Source: Asaia prunellae JCM 25354 (GTDB taxonomy: Bacteria; Pseudomonadota; Alphaproteobacteria; Acetobacterales; Acetobacteraceae). Taken from it: DNA of 64,000 bases. Below, piece by piece: positions 48,601 to 58,519 of this stretch. The stretch covers positions 62,001 to 126,000 of the forward strand of contig NZ_BAJV01000007.1 of the NCBI RefSeq assembly GCF_000613885.1. Direction: 5' to 3'. Position 1 is the stretch's first letter. Each line of letters starts with the position of its first letter. A program made the position numbers and the translations under genes. The notes under the pieces are model-generated. The model saw nothing but the letters and a program-made list of their open reading frames with translations. It did no database searches and was not told the origin of the DNA.

Positions 48601-48620
48601 GCAGGCCCGTCCGGGCCTGC
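48601..48620 (+). terminator. Hairpin after the HME pump gene
   Basis: GCAGGCCC-GTCC-GGGCCTGC is an 8-bp GC-rich stem with a 4-base loop, 55 bases after the pump stop. The following AATCCGCTTTT is a weak T tract. Confidence 0.7.
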
Positions 48621-48666
48621 AATCCGCTTTTCGTAATTTTCAGAACAATGAAACCGGAGAAAACCC

Positions 48667-49722
48667 ATGCTGTCTTGCATTGGATATGGCGCACAGAAGG
48701 CGACCGACCGCCTGGCCCCCTTCAGATTTGATCGCCGGGATACTGGGCCTGATGATGTCCGTATAGACATTCTCTATTGTGGCGTCTGCCATTCGGATAT
48801 TCATCAGGCACGCAATGAATGGCACAACACCGTTTATCCCTGTGTGCCTGGCCACGAGATCGTGGGGCGCATCAGCGAGGTTGGCAGCAATGTCAGGAAA
48901 TTCAGGATTGGTGATCTGGCGGGAGTCGGCTGTATGGTCGATTCCTGCCGCGAGTGCGCCAGCTGCAAGGATGGTCTTGAGCAATATTGCGAAAACGGCT
49001 TTGTCGGTACGTACAATGGTAATGACCGTCATGGTCGTGGCAACACCTATGGTGGCTATTCAAAAGCAGTCGTGGTCGATCAGGCTTTCGTTCTGAAGGT
49101 ACCTGAAAATCTCGATCTTGCAGCAGTTGCACCGCTGCTTTGTGCAGGGATCACCACCTATTCCCCACTGCGTCACTGGAAGGTTGGCCCTGGCCAGCGC
49201 GTTGGCGTTGTGGGGCTGGGAGGCCTCGGTCATATGGCCGTGAAATTCGCCCGTGCCTTTGGTGCTCATGTCGTGTTGTTCACCACGTCACAAAGCAAGG
49301 TTGAAGACGGACTTCGCCTCGGTGCACATGAGGTCGTGCTATCGAAAGATGACGATGCCATGGCAAAACAGAATGCAAGTTTCGACTTCATTCTGGATGC
49401 TGTCGCCGCTGATCATGATATCAACGTCTATCTCAACCTGCTCAAGCGCGAGGGAACACTGGTTCAGGTCGGGGCACCAGAAAAGCCTCTGCCTGTTGCC
49501 GTATTCAGCCTGATCATGAAACGCCGTAATTTTTCCGGCTCATTGATCGGCGGCATTGCAGAAACGCAGGAAATGCTCGATTTCTGCGGTAAACACGGCA
49601 TCACCTCTGATATTGAGATGATTGCCATGGATGAAATCGAAACAGCTTATTCACGGATGATGAAATCAGACGTGAAATACCGCTTCGTCATCGATATGGC
49701 GACGCTTGAAAACGCCGCCTGA
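48667..49722 (+). CDS. NADP-dependent zinc alcohol dehydrogenase, YahK/cinnamyl-alcohol type
   Basis: 351 residues of the medium-chain dehydrogenase family. Catalytic zinc ligands lie in CGVCHSDIH and GHEIVG. Structural zinc cysteines fall within CMVDSCRECASCKDGLEQYC. The Rossmann motif is VGLGGLGHMAVKFARAFG, followed by TTSQSKVEDGLRLGAHEVV, which suggests NADP. YahK-type enzymes reduce aldehydes broadly. It lies between the metal pump and the DeoR gene, convergent with the latter; membership in the polyol cluster is not implied by strand or spacing. Confidence 0.9.
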   Translation: MLSCIGYGAQKATDRLAPFRFDRRDTGPDDVRIDILYCGVCHSDIHQARNEWHNTVYPCVPGHEIVGRISEVGSNVRKFRIGDLAGVGCMVDSCRECASCKDGLEQYCENGFVGTYNGNDRHGRGNTYGGYSKAVVVDQAFVLKVPENLDLAAVAPLLCAGITTYSPLRHWKVGPGQRVGVVGLGGLGHMAVKFARAFGAHVVLFTTSQSKVEDGLRLGAHEVVLSKDDDAMAKQNASFDFILDAVAADHDINVYLNLLKREGTLVQVGAPEKPLPVAVFSLIMKRRNFSGSLIGGIAETQEMLDFCGKHGITSDIEMIAMDEIETAYSRMMKSDVKYRFVIDMATLENAA

Positions 49723-49742
49723 GAGTTCTGTCCCTGGTCTTT

Positions 49743-49760
49743 CCTCTGAATTATCAGGGG
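49743..49760. terminator. Short hairpin between convergent genes
   Basis: CCTCTGA-ATTA-TCAGGGG, a 7-bp stem with one wobble pair, lies between the ends of the dehydrogenase and the DeoR gene. No T tract follows on either strand, so its efficiency is doubtful. Confidence 0.4.
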
Positions 49761-49764
49761 GAGA

Positions 49765-50580
49765 TCAGCAGATCTCGATCGGTATATTCGCCATTTCAAG
49801 CTCGGACAGCGTCTCGGGCTTGATCTGGCTATCAGTAAGAATGCGTGCGAAATCCGACAAAGAGGTAAGGCGATGCAGCCCCCCCTGACGGAATTTTGTG
49901 CTATCGACCAGCAGAACGGTTTCGTCAGCAATCGCCATCAGTGCACGCTTGATCTTGACGACATCCTGATCGTTCTGGAACGCTGTGTCGCCCGAAACAA
50001 CGGATGTTGACATGAACATGATATTGGCACGCAAGGAGCGCGCAGCCTGCTCACATACCAGCCCGAAAAATGCATTGCGTGAATTACTGTAATCACCGCC
50101 AAGACAGATAATCTTGATGCCAGGGAAGGGCGCAAGGGACTGCACCACACCAACAGCATTGGTGATGACTGTCAGTGGAGCCCTGGCCGGAAGAAGCGGA
50201 AGCATTTCGGCAACGGTCGTTGAGTCGTCGAGGATAATGACCTGCCCAGGTTCGATCATTGAGACAGCGCGCTGGATGATTGTCTTCTTCAGATTCGCCG
50301 CACGGTGCTGTCGATAAGCAACGTTCTTTTCTGTACGGGCACGGTTCTTGAGCGTGATACCCCCATGGATCTTGTCGATCAGGCCCTGATTTGCCAGGGC
50401 ATGGGCATCACGATGGATGGTCATTCGACTGACATCGAAATGATCAGCCAGAGATTCTATACTTGCATTACCCTGCTCGAATAGCAGATCCAGAATCTGC
50501 TGCTGACGCGATTTGAGGTTCTGACGCTTGATTCCCGGAAAATTCTCCATGGAGGGCGCTGACCTGATGTCATCACTCAT
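49765..50580 (-). CDS. DeoR/GlpR-family sugar-phosphate-responsive repressor (first copy)
   Basis: About 271 residues from Met 50580 (an in-frame Met at 50610 adds ten). Residues 20-75 form the DeoR helix-turn-helix (RQQQILDLLFEQGNASIESLADHFDVSRMTIHRDAHALANQGLIDKIHGG). The C-terminal domain binds phosphorylated sugars (VIILDDSTTVAEML, then TVITNAVGVV, then LGGDYSNSRNAFFG). It resembles the second DeoR gene at 55177 throughout, so the two are paralogues. It is divergent from the FGGY kinase gene, with about 290 bases between, an arrangement fitting a repressor of the tetritol genes. Confidence 0.88.
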   Translation of the reverse strand: MSDDIRSAPSMENFPGIKRQNLKSRQQQILDLLFEQGNASIESLADHFDVSRMTIHRDAHALANQGLIDKIHGGITLKNRARTEKNVAYRQHRAANLKKTIIQRAVSMIEPGQVIILDDSTTVAEMLPLLPARAPLTVITNAVGVVQSLAPFPGIKIICLGGDYSNSRNAFFGLVCEQAARSLRANIMFMSTSVVSGDTAFQNDQDVVKIKRALMAIADETVLLVDSTKFRQGGLHRLTSLSDFARILTDSQIKPETLSELEMANIPIEIC

Positions 50581-50873
50581 TTTCTCAGACTGCCTTTGAC
50601 GAGGGTACAATAATTGACAGGATAAACTATACTCAAAAACAAGATAACAAAAAATATCACAAATGTATCATTATAACAAGGTGTATCCTGTCGAAGTTAT
50701 AGATGAAACTCCTGTAATACGATGTTTTACCTCACAAGAAGGTAAAGCAGGCTGTACCTATTTATATCACACATCACACAATTTTGTGATTTTAATAACA
50801 TATGCATTCTCTCTAGAACAGATGCTGGCTCAGCCTTTCCCGGAGAGCCCGCCATATGAACAGAGAGGGAAAG

Positions 50874-52407
50874 ATGGGCGCGCCCTATCTGATCGGCATT
50901 GATTGTGGCTCAACGACAGCCAAATCAGTCGTTTTTGCTCCCGATGGCCGTATTGCCGGAACAGGCCAGGTCCGTATTCCCCAGCTTACAAAAACGCCTC
51001 GTCATGTCGAGCGTGATATGAACGAAGCCTGGCGGTTGGTGGCCAAAACCATTCGCGATGCCCTAGACGATGCCGACTGTAACGGGGCAGATATTGCCGG
51101 AATAGGAGTCACAGCTCATGGTGACGGACTCTTTCTGCTTGATCGAAGCGCACAACCTCTCGGTCATGGCATCATGTCCCTTGATAGTCGCGCCTTTGCC
51201 CTCCATGGAGAATGGAAGCGCTCGGGACAGCTGGATGCGTTGATGCCCATCGCAGGTCAGCGGCCTTATCCGTATTCTGCCAATACGTTGCTGGCCTGGA
51301 TCAAACATTTTGAACCAGAGCGCTATAGAGCAGCAGGAACGGTATTCTTTGCAAAGGACTGGCTCAGATTCTGTCTCACCGGCCAGATTGCGACCGAACT
51401 GACGGAAGCCAGTACTGCTTTTACCGATCTTCACACACAGGAGTACAGTCAGGAGATTCTGGAAGCTCTTGGTCTTGAAGACATCGCCAGCGCGTTACCC
51501 CCCATGCTGAGCTCCTGCGATCAGGCCGGGAAAGTGACAGCAGAAGCAGCCCGTCTGACGGGTCTGCTCGAAGGTACGCCTGTCTCGGCAGGACTGCATG
51601 ATGTCATAGCAGCGGCTGTCGGTCTTGGGCAGATCTCTCCCGGAGACATGACCGTAACGGCCGGTACATTCTCGATCAACGAAGTCATAAGAGACCGTCC
51701 TCTTGTCGGATCGGAATGGGCCTGCCGAGCCGGATATCGTAAAGGTCTGTGGAACTGCATGGCTATTTCTCCGGCCTCGGCAAGCAATCTGGAGTGGATG
51801 GCGCGCTGTGTCGCGCCGGATACCCCGGATTCTGCCGCGATGCTCATCGATTCCTGTATCGGGAGATTTGAAAGCCAGCGTGCATCCCGTCAGATCCCGC
51901 TCTACCATCCTATCTTTTCGGGTCGCCCTTCGAAGCGCCGGCAACGGCTTCATTTCTGGGTCTGCAATCCTGGCATGACCGCGTGGATCTCTTCCAGGCC
52001 ATGATTGAGGGAACAATCTTCAATCATCGTCATCACGTGGACGATCTTATGCAAACGGGCCCGGTCACCTCTATCGGCATTTCAGGAGGAGGAAGCCGTC
52101 GGCCGAGATAGGTCAGATTTTTGCTGATATTCTGGGGCGTCGTGTCATGACATCCCCCGTGCGTGAAGCCGGCGCCCTCGGCGCGGCCCTGACCGCAAGC
52201 GTTGCCTGCTCGATCCATAATTCTCTCGAAGAGGCAGTCGCCTCGCTTGCCATGCAACCCCATCATTTTACGCCCCGGACTGAACTCTCGGGCTTCTATG
52301 ATGATGTCTATGACCGCTACAGAGCCACAGCCCGCCTTCTGGAACCTTACTGGCCTTCTCTGCACGGCCCTCAATGTAGGCCGGATGCATCCGAAAGCGG
52401 AAACTAG
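50874..52407 (+). pseudogene. FGGY-family carbohydrate kinase (LyxK/EryA-like), two frameshifts
   Basis: From ATG 50874, just after an AGAGGGAAAG ribosome site, MGAPYLIGIDCGSTTAKSVVFAPDGRIAG opens the FGGY ATPase fold. GIGVTAHGDGLFLLDRSAQPLGHGIMSLDSRA and the ADP-binding second half follow. Near 51910 one missing C restores YLFGSPFEAPATASFLGLQSWHDRVDLFQAMIEG. Near 52098 another restores SAEIGQIFADILGRRVMTSPVREAGALGAAL. About 512 residues if repaired. Sequence style is nearest to L-xylulose/pentulose kinases (LyxK), while gene context points to erythritol kinase EryA. As written it is inactive. Confidence 0.85.
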
Positions 52408-52470
52408 GCACCAAATGTCTGCGCGCCACACACAAGCCGCTTCACACTTTTCGACAGATCGAGAGCCCTG

Positions 52471-54158
52471 ATGATTCATAGCGCCCCACAGGTCGGTTCC
52501 ACTCGTTTTGATGTCACGATTATCGGGGCAGGGATCAATGGCGCCGGTCTGTTCCGGGAACTCGCCCTTCAGGGTATCAATGTCCTGTTGATTGACCGTG
52601 GAGATATCTGCACCGGGGCTTCGGCAGCGCTTCAAGACTGATCCATGGCGGGATCAAGTATCTTGAAACAGGCGAATTCCGTCTCGTGGCGCAATCCACT
52701 CTCGAGCGCAACCTGCTGCTTCGCAATGCGCCCCATATGGTTACACCACTACCAACGGTCATCCCTATATGTTCCTGGTTCGGAGGGATCCTGCCTTCAA
52801 TCAAGCGTTTTTGCGGGATCAAGACCAGACTGGCTGACAGGGGAGTGATCATTACCGAGATCGGCATGCAGATCTATGACTTTCTCGGTCGGCGCGAGCG
52901 GGTCATGCCGCGACATCATCTGTCGTTCGGCAGGGCTGTCAGGCGTAGATGGCCACATATGACCCGCAAGGTCATTGCAACCGGGCGTTATTATGACGCA
53001 GCTATCTCCCAGCCGGAGAGACTGGGCTTCGAATGTGTTGAAGACGGACTTCGTCTCAACCCCGGCTGTGCGGTCAGAACCTACACGCACGCTTCGTCCT
53101 TCAGGGATGGCATTCTCACCCTCGGGGATATATCCAGCGATAAAGTCGAACATGTACATACCGAACTGATCATCAATGCAGGCGGCGCGTGGATTGACAC
53201 GATCAACGCGCAACTCGGTTTCAACACACGCTATATCGGTGGGACCAAAGGGTCGCATCTCCTCATACATCATCCGGAGCTCTTCGTGAACTTGACGGAC
53301 AAATGGTGTATTTTGGCACAGCAGACGGGCGGATCTGTCTTGCCTACCCATTCATGGGTCACGTGCTTGTCGGTTCTACTGACATTCCGGAGCAGGATCC
53401 GGACAGGGCCTGCTGCAGCAGGATGAACAACGTTACATGCTGACCATGCTTCAGGAACAGTTTCCGGGTTTCCGCTTCAGCGACCAGGATGTGATCTATC
53501 ATTATTGCGGTGTAAGACCGCTGCCTGCGATGCGGGCTGATAACCCCGGTGATATCAGCCGAGATCACGTCATCCATCTGGACTATGCAGGCACTACACC
53601 GGTTCTTTCACTTGTGGGCGGCAAGTGGACAACCTTCCGAGGCCTGGCAGAAGAGACAGCCGACAAGGTGCTTGCACTGCTTCATCGGCAACGTCACTCC
53701 TCATCACGAATGCGTGCCATAGGTGGTGGAACAGACTATCCGACGCGCAGAACACGCGAAACCTATCTTCGTCAGTTTGCGAAAAACATGATCTTTCTTT
53801 CGAAAGAGCTACGATCCTGTTTGAGCGCTACGGCACAACTGCAGAAGCCGTTGCTGCCTATTGCACAGGCTCACCCGACCGGGCGCTGAACAGCTTGCCG
53901 GATTATACACGCAACGAAATACTTTATATCACCGAGAATGAACTCGTACGCAAAGCGAGCGATCTTTTATTCCGTCGCTGCCCGATTGCGCTTTCCGGCT
54001 TGCTGAACAGATCGGTAATTCAGGAAATCTGCATGATTATGGCCGAATCCCTGGGCTGGACAGCCGAGGATTGCGATACCGAAACAGAAGAAAGCTGGCT
54101 TATCGCGGTAAAATATCACGGCGTCACCGGGAAAACAGACACCCAACCGGCAGCATGA
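52471..54158 (+). pseudogene. FAD-dependent polyol-phosphate dehydrogenase (GlpD/EryB-like), four frameshifts
   Basis: ATG 52471 opens FDVTIIGAGINGAGLFRELALQGINVLLIDRGDICTGASAA, the FAD-binding Rossmann fold. Single-base losses near 52630, 53302, 53411 and 53787 must be repaired to follow SRLIHGGIKYLETGEFRLVAQSTLERNLLLRNAPHMVTPL, then MVYFGTADGRICLAYPFMGHVLVGSTDIPEQDPDRA, then LLQQDEQRYMLTMLQEQFPGF, LSLVGGKWTTFRGLAEETAD and KHDLSFERATILFERYGTTAEAV. The repaired length of about 560 residues is normal for the GlpD family. The SRLIHGGIKYLETGEF segment is typical of the EryB-like branch that oxidises erythritol-4-phosphate. Four separate lesions make this the most damaged gene in the cluster. Confidence 0.85.
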
Positions 54159-54358
54159 CCCGCATACAGGAAATCTGTCACCACTCTGTGATGATAACGA
54201 CCAGATCACATAAACGGTAAATGCCATATAACAAAATAAACAAATCCTAGTATTCTGAAATCAAACACTTTATCTTGTTTTTAACTACGAACAATCTCTA
54301 AATCATATCAATGTGAACTTTTTTCATGATATTTTCTCTGTAAATCCGTTAGGAAACT

Positions 54359-54381
54359 TATAATATAACATGAAAATGTTA
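54359..54381 (+). promoter_or_regulatory. Promoter -10 and palindromic operator upstream of the TIM-like gene
   Basis: TATAAT (54359-54364) overlaps the perfect inverted repeat TAACAT-GAAA-ATGTTA (54366-54381) in an AT-rich leader 35-57 bases before the start codon. No strong -35 is visible. Position and symmetry suit one of the two DeoR repressors. Confidence 0.6.
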
Positions 54382-54415
54382 CATGATGGTTGCTACGTGA
54401 CGGAGAGAGAATACG

Positions 54416-55180
54416 ATGCCGAGAAAGCCCCTCTGGATCGGAACCAGCTGGAAGATGAACAAGGGTCCGGTAGCCGCCAGGGATGCGGCCGCTCAGATCG
54501 CATCGATCGTCGTTCCGGAGACGGTCACGCCGTTCGTCATTCCCCCTTTCACCTCTCTGGAGACAGTTTCAGAGAGCCTGGGGAAAACATCCTGGCATGT
54601 AGGAGCGCAAAACATGCACTGGGAGGACGAGGGTGCGTGGACGGGGGAAATTTCGCCCCAGATGATACGGGAGTGTGGCGCTGATATGGTCGAGCTCGGC
54701 CATTCAGAGCGGCGCGAACATTTCGGGGAGTCGGACAGAACGGTCAATCTCAAGGTGAAATCAGCCATTCGTCATGGCCTTCGCCCCTTGATATGCATAG
54801 GCGACAGCGCTGACGAATATGCCTATGGCGTGACACATGAGACTTTGGCACGTCAGATGAAAATTGCGTTGCATGGTCTGACATCAGATCAGATCGGTAC
54901 TGTCCTGCTGGCCTATGAACCTGTCTGGGCCATCGGGGCAAAAGGGAAGGCAGCAGAACCTCATTTCGTGGGTGTGGCCCATACGCGTTTACGCCGTGTC
55001 CTTTGTGAACTCATCGGGGAAGAGAATGCGCTACGTATCCCGATCCTGTATGGAGGCAGTGTCTCACTCGACAACGCGGCACAATACACCGCACTGAGAG
55101 ATGTCGATGGCGTATTTATTGGACGCTCAGCCTGGGACCCCTCAGGTCTGGCAGCAATCATGCAGTCGGTAGCGTCATGA
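54416..55180 (+). CDS. Triosephosphate isomerase-like enzyme (EryH/TpiB type)
   Basis: 254 residues with a TIM-barrel start MPRKPLWIGTSWKMNK, the catalytic Lys in WKMNK, His in ELGHSERRE, Glu in LAYEPVWAIG, and the phosphate loop GGSVSLDN. The SWKMN start (not NWKMN) and the neighbours match the second TIM of erythritol loci, EryH, which acts on tetrulose phosphate rather than triose phosphate. Which substrate this one prefers cannot be read. It overlaps the downstream DeoR gene by four bases. Confidence 0.88.
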   Translation: MPRKPLWIGTSWKMNKGPVAARDAAAQIASIVVPETVTPFVIPPFTSLETVSESLGKTSWHVGAQNMHWEDEGAWTGEISPQMIRECGADMVELGHSERREHFGESDRTVNLKVKSAIRHGLRPLICIGDSADEYAYGVTHETLARQMKIALHGLTSDQIGTVLLAYEPVWAIGAKGKAAEPHFVGVAHTRLRRVLCELIGEENALRIPILYGGSVSLDNAAQYTALRDVDGVFIGRSAWDPSGLAAIMQSVAS

Positions 55181-56016
55181 GCAACGCAATCGGTGTCGAG
55201 AGCAAGGCGGTCTCAGCCAGACGGCGGGAAATCCTTGATTATGTGCTGGAAAATGGCGGCGCGCAGATAGAGGAACTTGTCGAGCGTTTTTCAACAAGCC
55301 GTATGACAATCCACCGTGATCTCCATGCCCTTTCCGAACAGGGGCTGGTACGCAAGGTACATGGCGGTGTCACCATGCTCGCCAGTGGTGTCATGGAGAC
55401 AAGCGTCGTTCACCGCATGCGTCGTGCTTCCCGCGAAAAGCAGGCGATTGCCCGCGTAGCAGCCAGCTTCATAAAGGCTGGTGATATCATTGCACTGGAT
55501 GACTCAACAACCTCGCGCACCCTGTCTGAAAACCTTCCTCTGAGTATGCCTCTTACAGTGCTTACAAACAGTATGGGCATCGCCACACAACTCGCAGGGG
55601 CAAGAGATATCAGTCTGATCTGCCTGGGAGGCAAATACCATCCTCGTTTCGATGCCTTTCTGGGTATTCTTTGCGAGCAGGGAACGAAATCACTGCGGGC
55701 CAATACCCTCTTCATGTCCGTCTCGGCGGTTCGCGATCTCGGCGCTTACCACCAGGAGCAGGAAATCGTGAAATGCAAGATGGCGCTAATGGAAATCGTG
55801 GACCGGCGCATTCTGATGATTGACAGTCAGAAGTTTGAGGTGACCGCGCTGAACCGTTTGGCCAGTCTCACCGATTTCGACATTGTCATCACTGATTCCG
55901 GCATATCCGAGAGCCGAAAGAACCGGATGCTTGATGCCGGCATCAATCTCCATGTTGCACAGCTCGATACGACTTCCCCCGCAACACAGGGTTCTTCCCT
56001 CCAGAAACAGAACTGA
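55177..56016 (+). CDS. DeoR-family repressor (second copy, EryR-like)
   Basis: 279 residues. The helix-turn-helix spans about residues 15-65 (RRREILDYVLENGGAQIEELVERFSTSRMTIHRDLHALSEQGLVRKVHGG). The sensor domain holds IIALDDSTTSRTLSENLPLSMPLTVLTNSMGIATQL and LGGKYHPRFDAFLGI. It is clearly a paralogue of the DeoR gene at 49765-50580. It is coupled to the TIM-like gene by an ATGA overlap and precedes the RpiB-like gene by nine bases, the TIM-DeoR-RpiB set known from erythritol loci of rhizobia and Brucella (eryR, tpiB/eryH, rpiB/eryI). Confidence 0.88.
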   Translation: MSNAIGVESKAVSARRREILDYVLENGGAQIEELVERFSTSRMTIHRDLHALSEQGLVRKVHGGVTMLASGVMETSVVHRMRRASREKQAIARVAASFIKAGDIIALDDSTTSRTLSENLPLSMPLTVLTNSMGIATQLAGARDISLICLGGKYHPRFDAFLGILCEQGTKSLRANTLFMSVSAVRDLGAYHQEQEIVKCKMALMEIVDRRILMIDSQKFEVTALNRLASLTDFDIVITDSGISESRKNRMLDAGINLHVAQLDTTSPATQGSSLQKQN

Positions 56017-56025
56017 GGAAACATC

Positions 56026-56493
56026 ATGAAAATTGCAGTAGGTGGCGATAGCGCCGGTGAAGGTCTTGCTCAGCAGATTGTAGCTCATCTCAGAACAAGA
56101 GGAATTGATGCCGTCGATCTGTCCCGCTCGACTGATTCAGAAGATGAACTCTACTCAGAGCTGAGCGAACGTGTAGGTCACGCCATTCTATCCGGTCAGT
56201 ATGAACGTGGCATCCTGTGCTGTGGAACAGGCATTGGCGTCGCCATTTCAGCAAACAAGATCCCAGGTATTCGTGCAGCGCAGGCACATGACACCTATTC
56301 GGCCGAACGTGCTGCCTTGTCCAATAACGCCCATATCATCACCCTTGGCGCACGAGTGGTAGGGACTGAACTGGCCAAGACGATTGTAGACACTTTTCTC
56401 GCAAAACAGTTCGACCCCAAAAGTGCCTCGGCACGCAATGTCGATGGCATTGATGCCCTGGATCGCAAATATTCTCCCAATTCCTGCAAATAG
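56026..56493 (+). CDS. RpiB/LacAB-family sugar-phosphate isomerase (EryI-like)
   Basis: 155 residues starting [22 protein letters not shown], with the catalytic Cys in [27 protein letters not shown] and the ring-opening His in [18 protein letters not shown]. The E-x-x-G-x-G loop and THR/H triad region are intact. In erythritol loci this enzyme (EryI) makes D-erythrose-4-phosphate, feeding the pentose phosphate pathway. It is the third gene of the TIM-DeoR-RpiB unit. Complete. Confidence 0.9.
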   Translation: MKIAVGGDSAGEGLAQQIVAHLRTRGIDAVDLSRSTDSEDELYSELSERVGHAILSGQYERGILCCGTGIGVAISANKIPGIRAAQAHDTYSAERAALSNNAHIITLGARVVGTELAKTIVDTFLAKQFDPKSASARNVDGIDALDRKYSPNSCK

Positions 56494-56886
56494 CGGGGGA
56501 GCAGCACCAGAAAAATATACTCCTCATGAGAAAATTTCTGCTGGCGCTGTCAAAGCGAGAGGAACCGATCAGATAGTAATGGTTCGTGCCATGGTCGGGC
56601 ATTGAACGCGATCAATTGCCACTGCCAGCAGAACTTGTCAGAAACAGGGATCCGGACCTTGTCCATGTAGCGGATATCCGTGTGTCATGCAGGTCCATGG
56701 CGCTCGAAGTCTGGCATGGACCGCCCCACCCTCCGGATAGGCATGACATTCCCAGTCGGTTCCATATTCGGCCTGGGCGAATCTACCTGATGTAGGGGGG
56801 AGACAAATGCTCCGCCCTTTTCCTGTCTTATGCGACGCTTATCCACAACCTTACCCACGAACGCATCCACGAAATCTGTGGGTAAG
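56494..56886. other. Intergenic stretch, no confident gene
   Basis: About 390 bases between the RpiB-like gene and the permease end. It contains one perfect DnaA-box-like TTATCCACA (56839-56847) and a 9-bp inverted repeat CTTACCCAC...GTGGGTAAG at 56850-56886. A G6 run occurs near 56797. No reading frame of credible composition is seen on either strand. Confidence 0.5.
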
Positions 56887-58464
56887 TCAGTCTGCTCTGG
56901 TGTTCCGGATGGCCCCGTCATCACTGAGAGCAAAACGGGAGTTATGCTGCGAGTAGAAGCGATAAGTTGCAAAACCCAGTCCGGCATAGGCAAGCAGCAA
57001 CAATGCAGGCACAGGATTACCATGTATGAGCGCCCGCGCCATATCGGCAAAGAGCGGAACGATCATGATCAGACAGAATAAAATGCCCAGAAGAGGGGTA
57101 ACACCAATCCACCATCCTCTGATTCTGACTCCACCCAGTGGCACACTGAAACTGCGTGGCATATCCGGGTGCATATTGCGTTGCCAGATGACCGTGAAAC
57201 AGACGATTCCAAAGGCTGCAGCCGTACCGATGCTGACCAGGTCGCTGATTACATCAATCGGCAGCGTGGCCGTGGCGAGCGCACGATAACTCCAAGCAGG
57301 ATCGTCCCGGTCCACGGCGTATGATAGCGTTTATGTACATAAGAGAAGACAGAGGGCAAAAGCCCGTCGCGGCTCATGGCAAAGAAGATACGCGTCTGAC
57401 CATAGAGCAGACCCAGCAAAACAGAGCAAAGTCCGATCGTCGCCCCCAGATTGACGAACAGGGCAAGCCAGCTGATGCATGGCCTTGACCGCAATCGAGA
57501 GTGGATCGGCAACATTGAGCTGCTGGTAGGGTACAATGCCGATCAGGATGGAGGCGACACAAACATAAACGAAAGTGCAGATCGCCAGACTGCCTATAAT
57601 ACCGATCGGCACATCACGCCTTGGATTCCGTGCCTCTGCAGAAGCTGTCGAGACCGCTTCAAACCCGACATAGGCGAAGAATATGATTGATGCAGCGCGA
57701 AACATTCCGGGAATGCCGTACTGAAAGCCGCCCCGATATTCAGGAATGAAGGGTGCCAGTAAGCCGGGTGCAAAGCGAACAGACCGCAGAAAACAAAAAG
57801 AAAAAGTACACCAACCTTGATGAAAACAATGATCGTGTTCACCCGGGCAGATTCCTGCACACCACGAACGAGACAGGCCGTAACCACAGCAATCGCGAGC
57901 ATCGCCACCAGATCACAACGCCAGCCGAACGTGATGGCCATGCCACCACTCCCGGGAACTGTCTGGAATGTTGCCTGGCTCAACCCGGCAGGCACATGAA
58001 ACCCGAAACTTGATAAGAGGCTGGTAGCATAGCCTGAAAGCCCGGAAGCAACGGCAGCACACGAGATACCGTATTCGAGCAGAAGCAACCATCCTACCGT
58101 CCATGCGGCACGCTCGCCCATTGATACATAGGCATAGGAATAGGCTGAACCCGAGACCGGAAGGCTTGATGACAGCTCACCGTAGGAAAAAGCGGTAAAA
58201 AGACAGGCGAGGGCGGCAATCACAAAGGATACGAGAATGGAAGGGCCAGCATATTCTGCTGCGGCAGTGCCCGTCATGACATAGATGCCGGCTCCGATCG
58301 TCGAGCCAACGCCCAGCATGACGAGCTGCGTTGCCGTAAGCGAACGCTTGAGGCCGTTCGTCTCGTAATCGGCCGTAACCTGCTCGAGCGTCTTGCGACG
58401 GCTCGTACCAGCAGAAGGGAGGAGTGGAGGTGCTGACAGGTCAGGAATGATTGTAGTCGCCCAT
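56887..58464 (-). pseudogene. APC-family amino-acid permease, at least three frameshifts
   Basis: On the minus strand from about 58464, DYETNGLKRSLTATQLVMLGVGSTIGAGIYVMTGTAAAEYAGPSILVSFVIAALACLFTAFSYGELSSSLPVSGSAYSYAYVSMGE is the classic start of cationic-amino-acid/YfnA-type transporters. Restoring one C near 57752 joins it to FIPEYRGGFQYGIPGMFRAASIIFFAYVGFEAVSTASAEARNP. Further shifts near 57481 and 57283 are needed for WLALFVNLGATIGLCSVLLGLLYGQTRIFFAMSRDG and ALATATLPIDVISDLVSIGTAAAFG. About 500 residues with twelve helices if repaired. The start region itself may have another shift. Inactive as written. Confidence 0.85.
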
Positions 58465-58519
58465 GTCTGAAAAAACCGATCATGCCGGATCGGCTGTCAA
58501 AGTGGAAATAATTTCGTTA

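Noticed and set aside
52147-52407. Separate small gene starting MTSPVREAGALGAAL
   Set aside because: It is the C-terminal part of the FGGY kinase in a shifted frame, not an independent gene.
56839-56847. Perfect DnaA box suggesting a replication origin
   Set aside because: Only one box, no box cluster, no AT-rich unwinding region and no dnaA, parAB or gid genes nearby.
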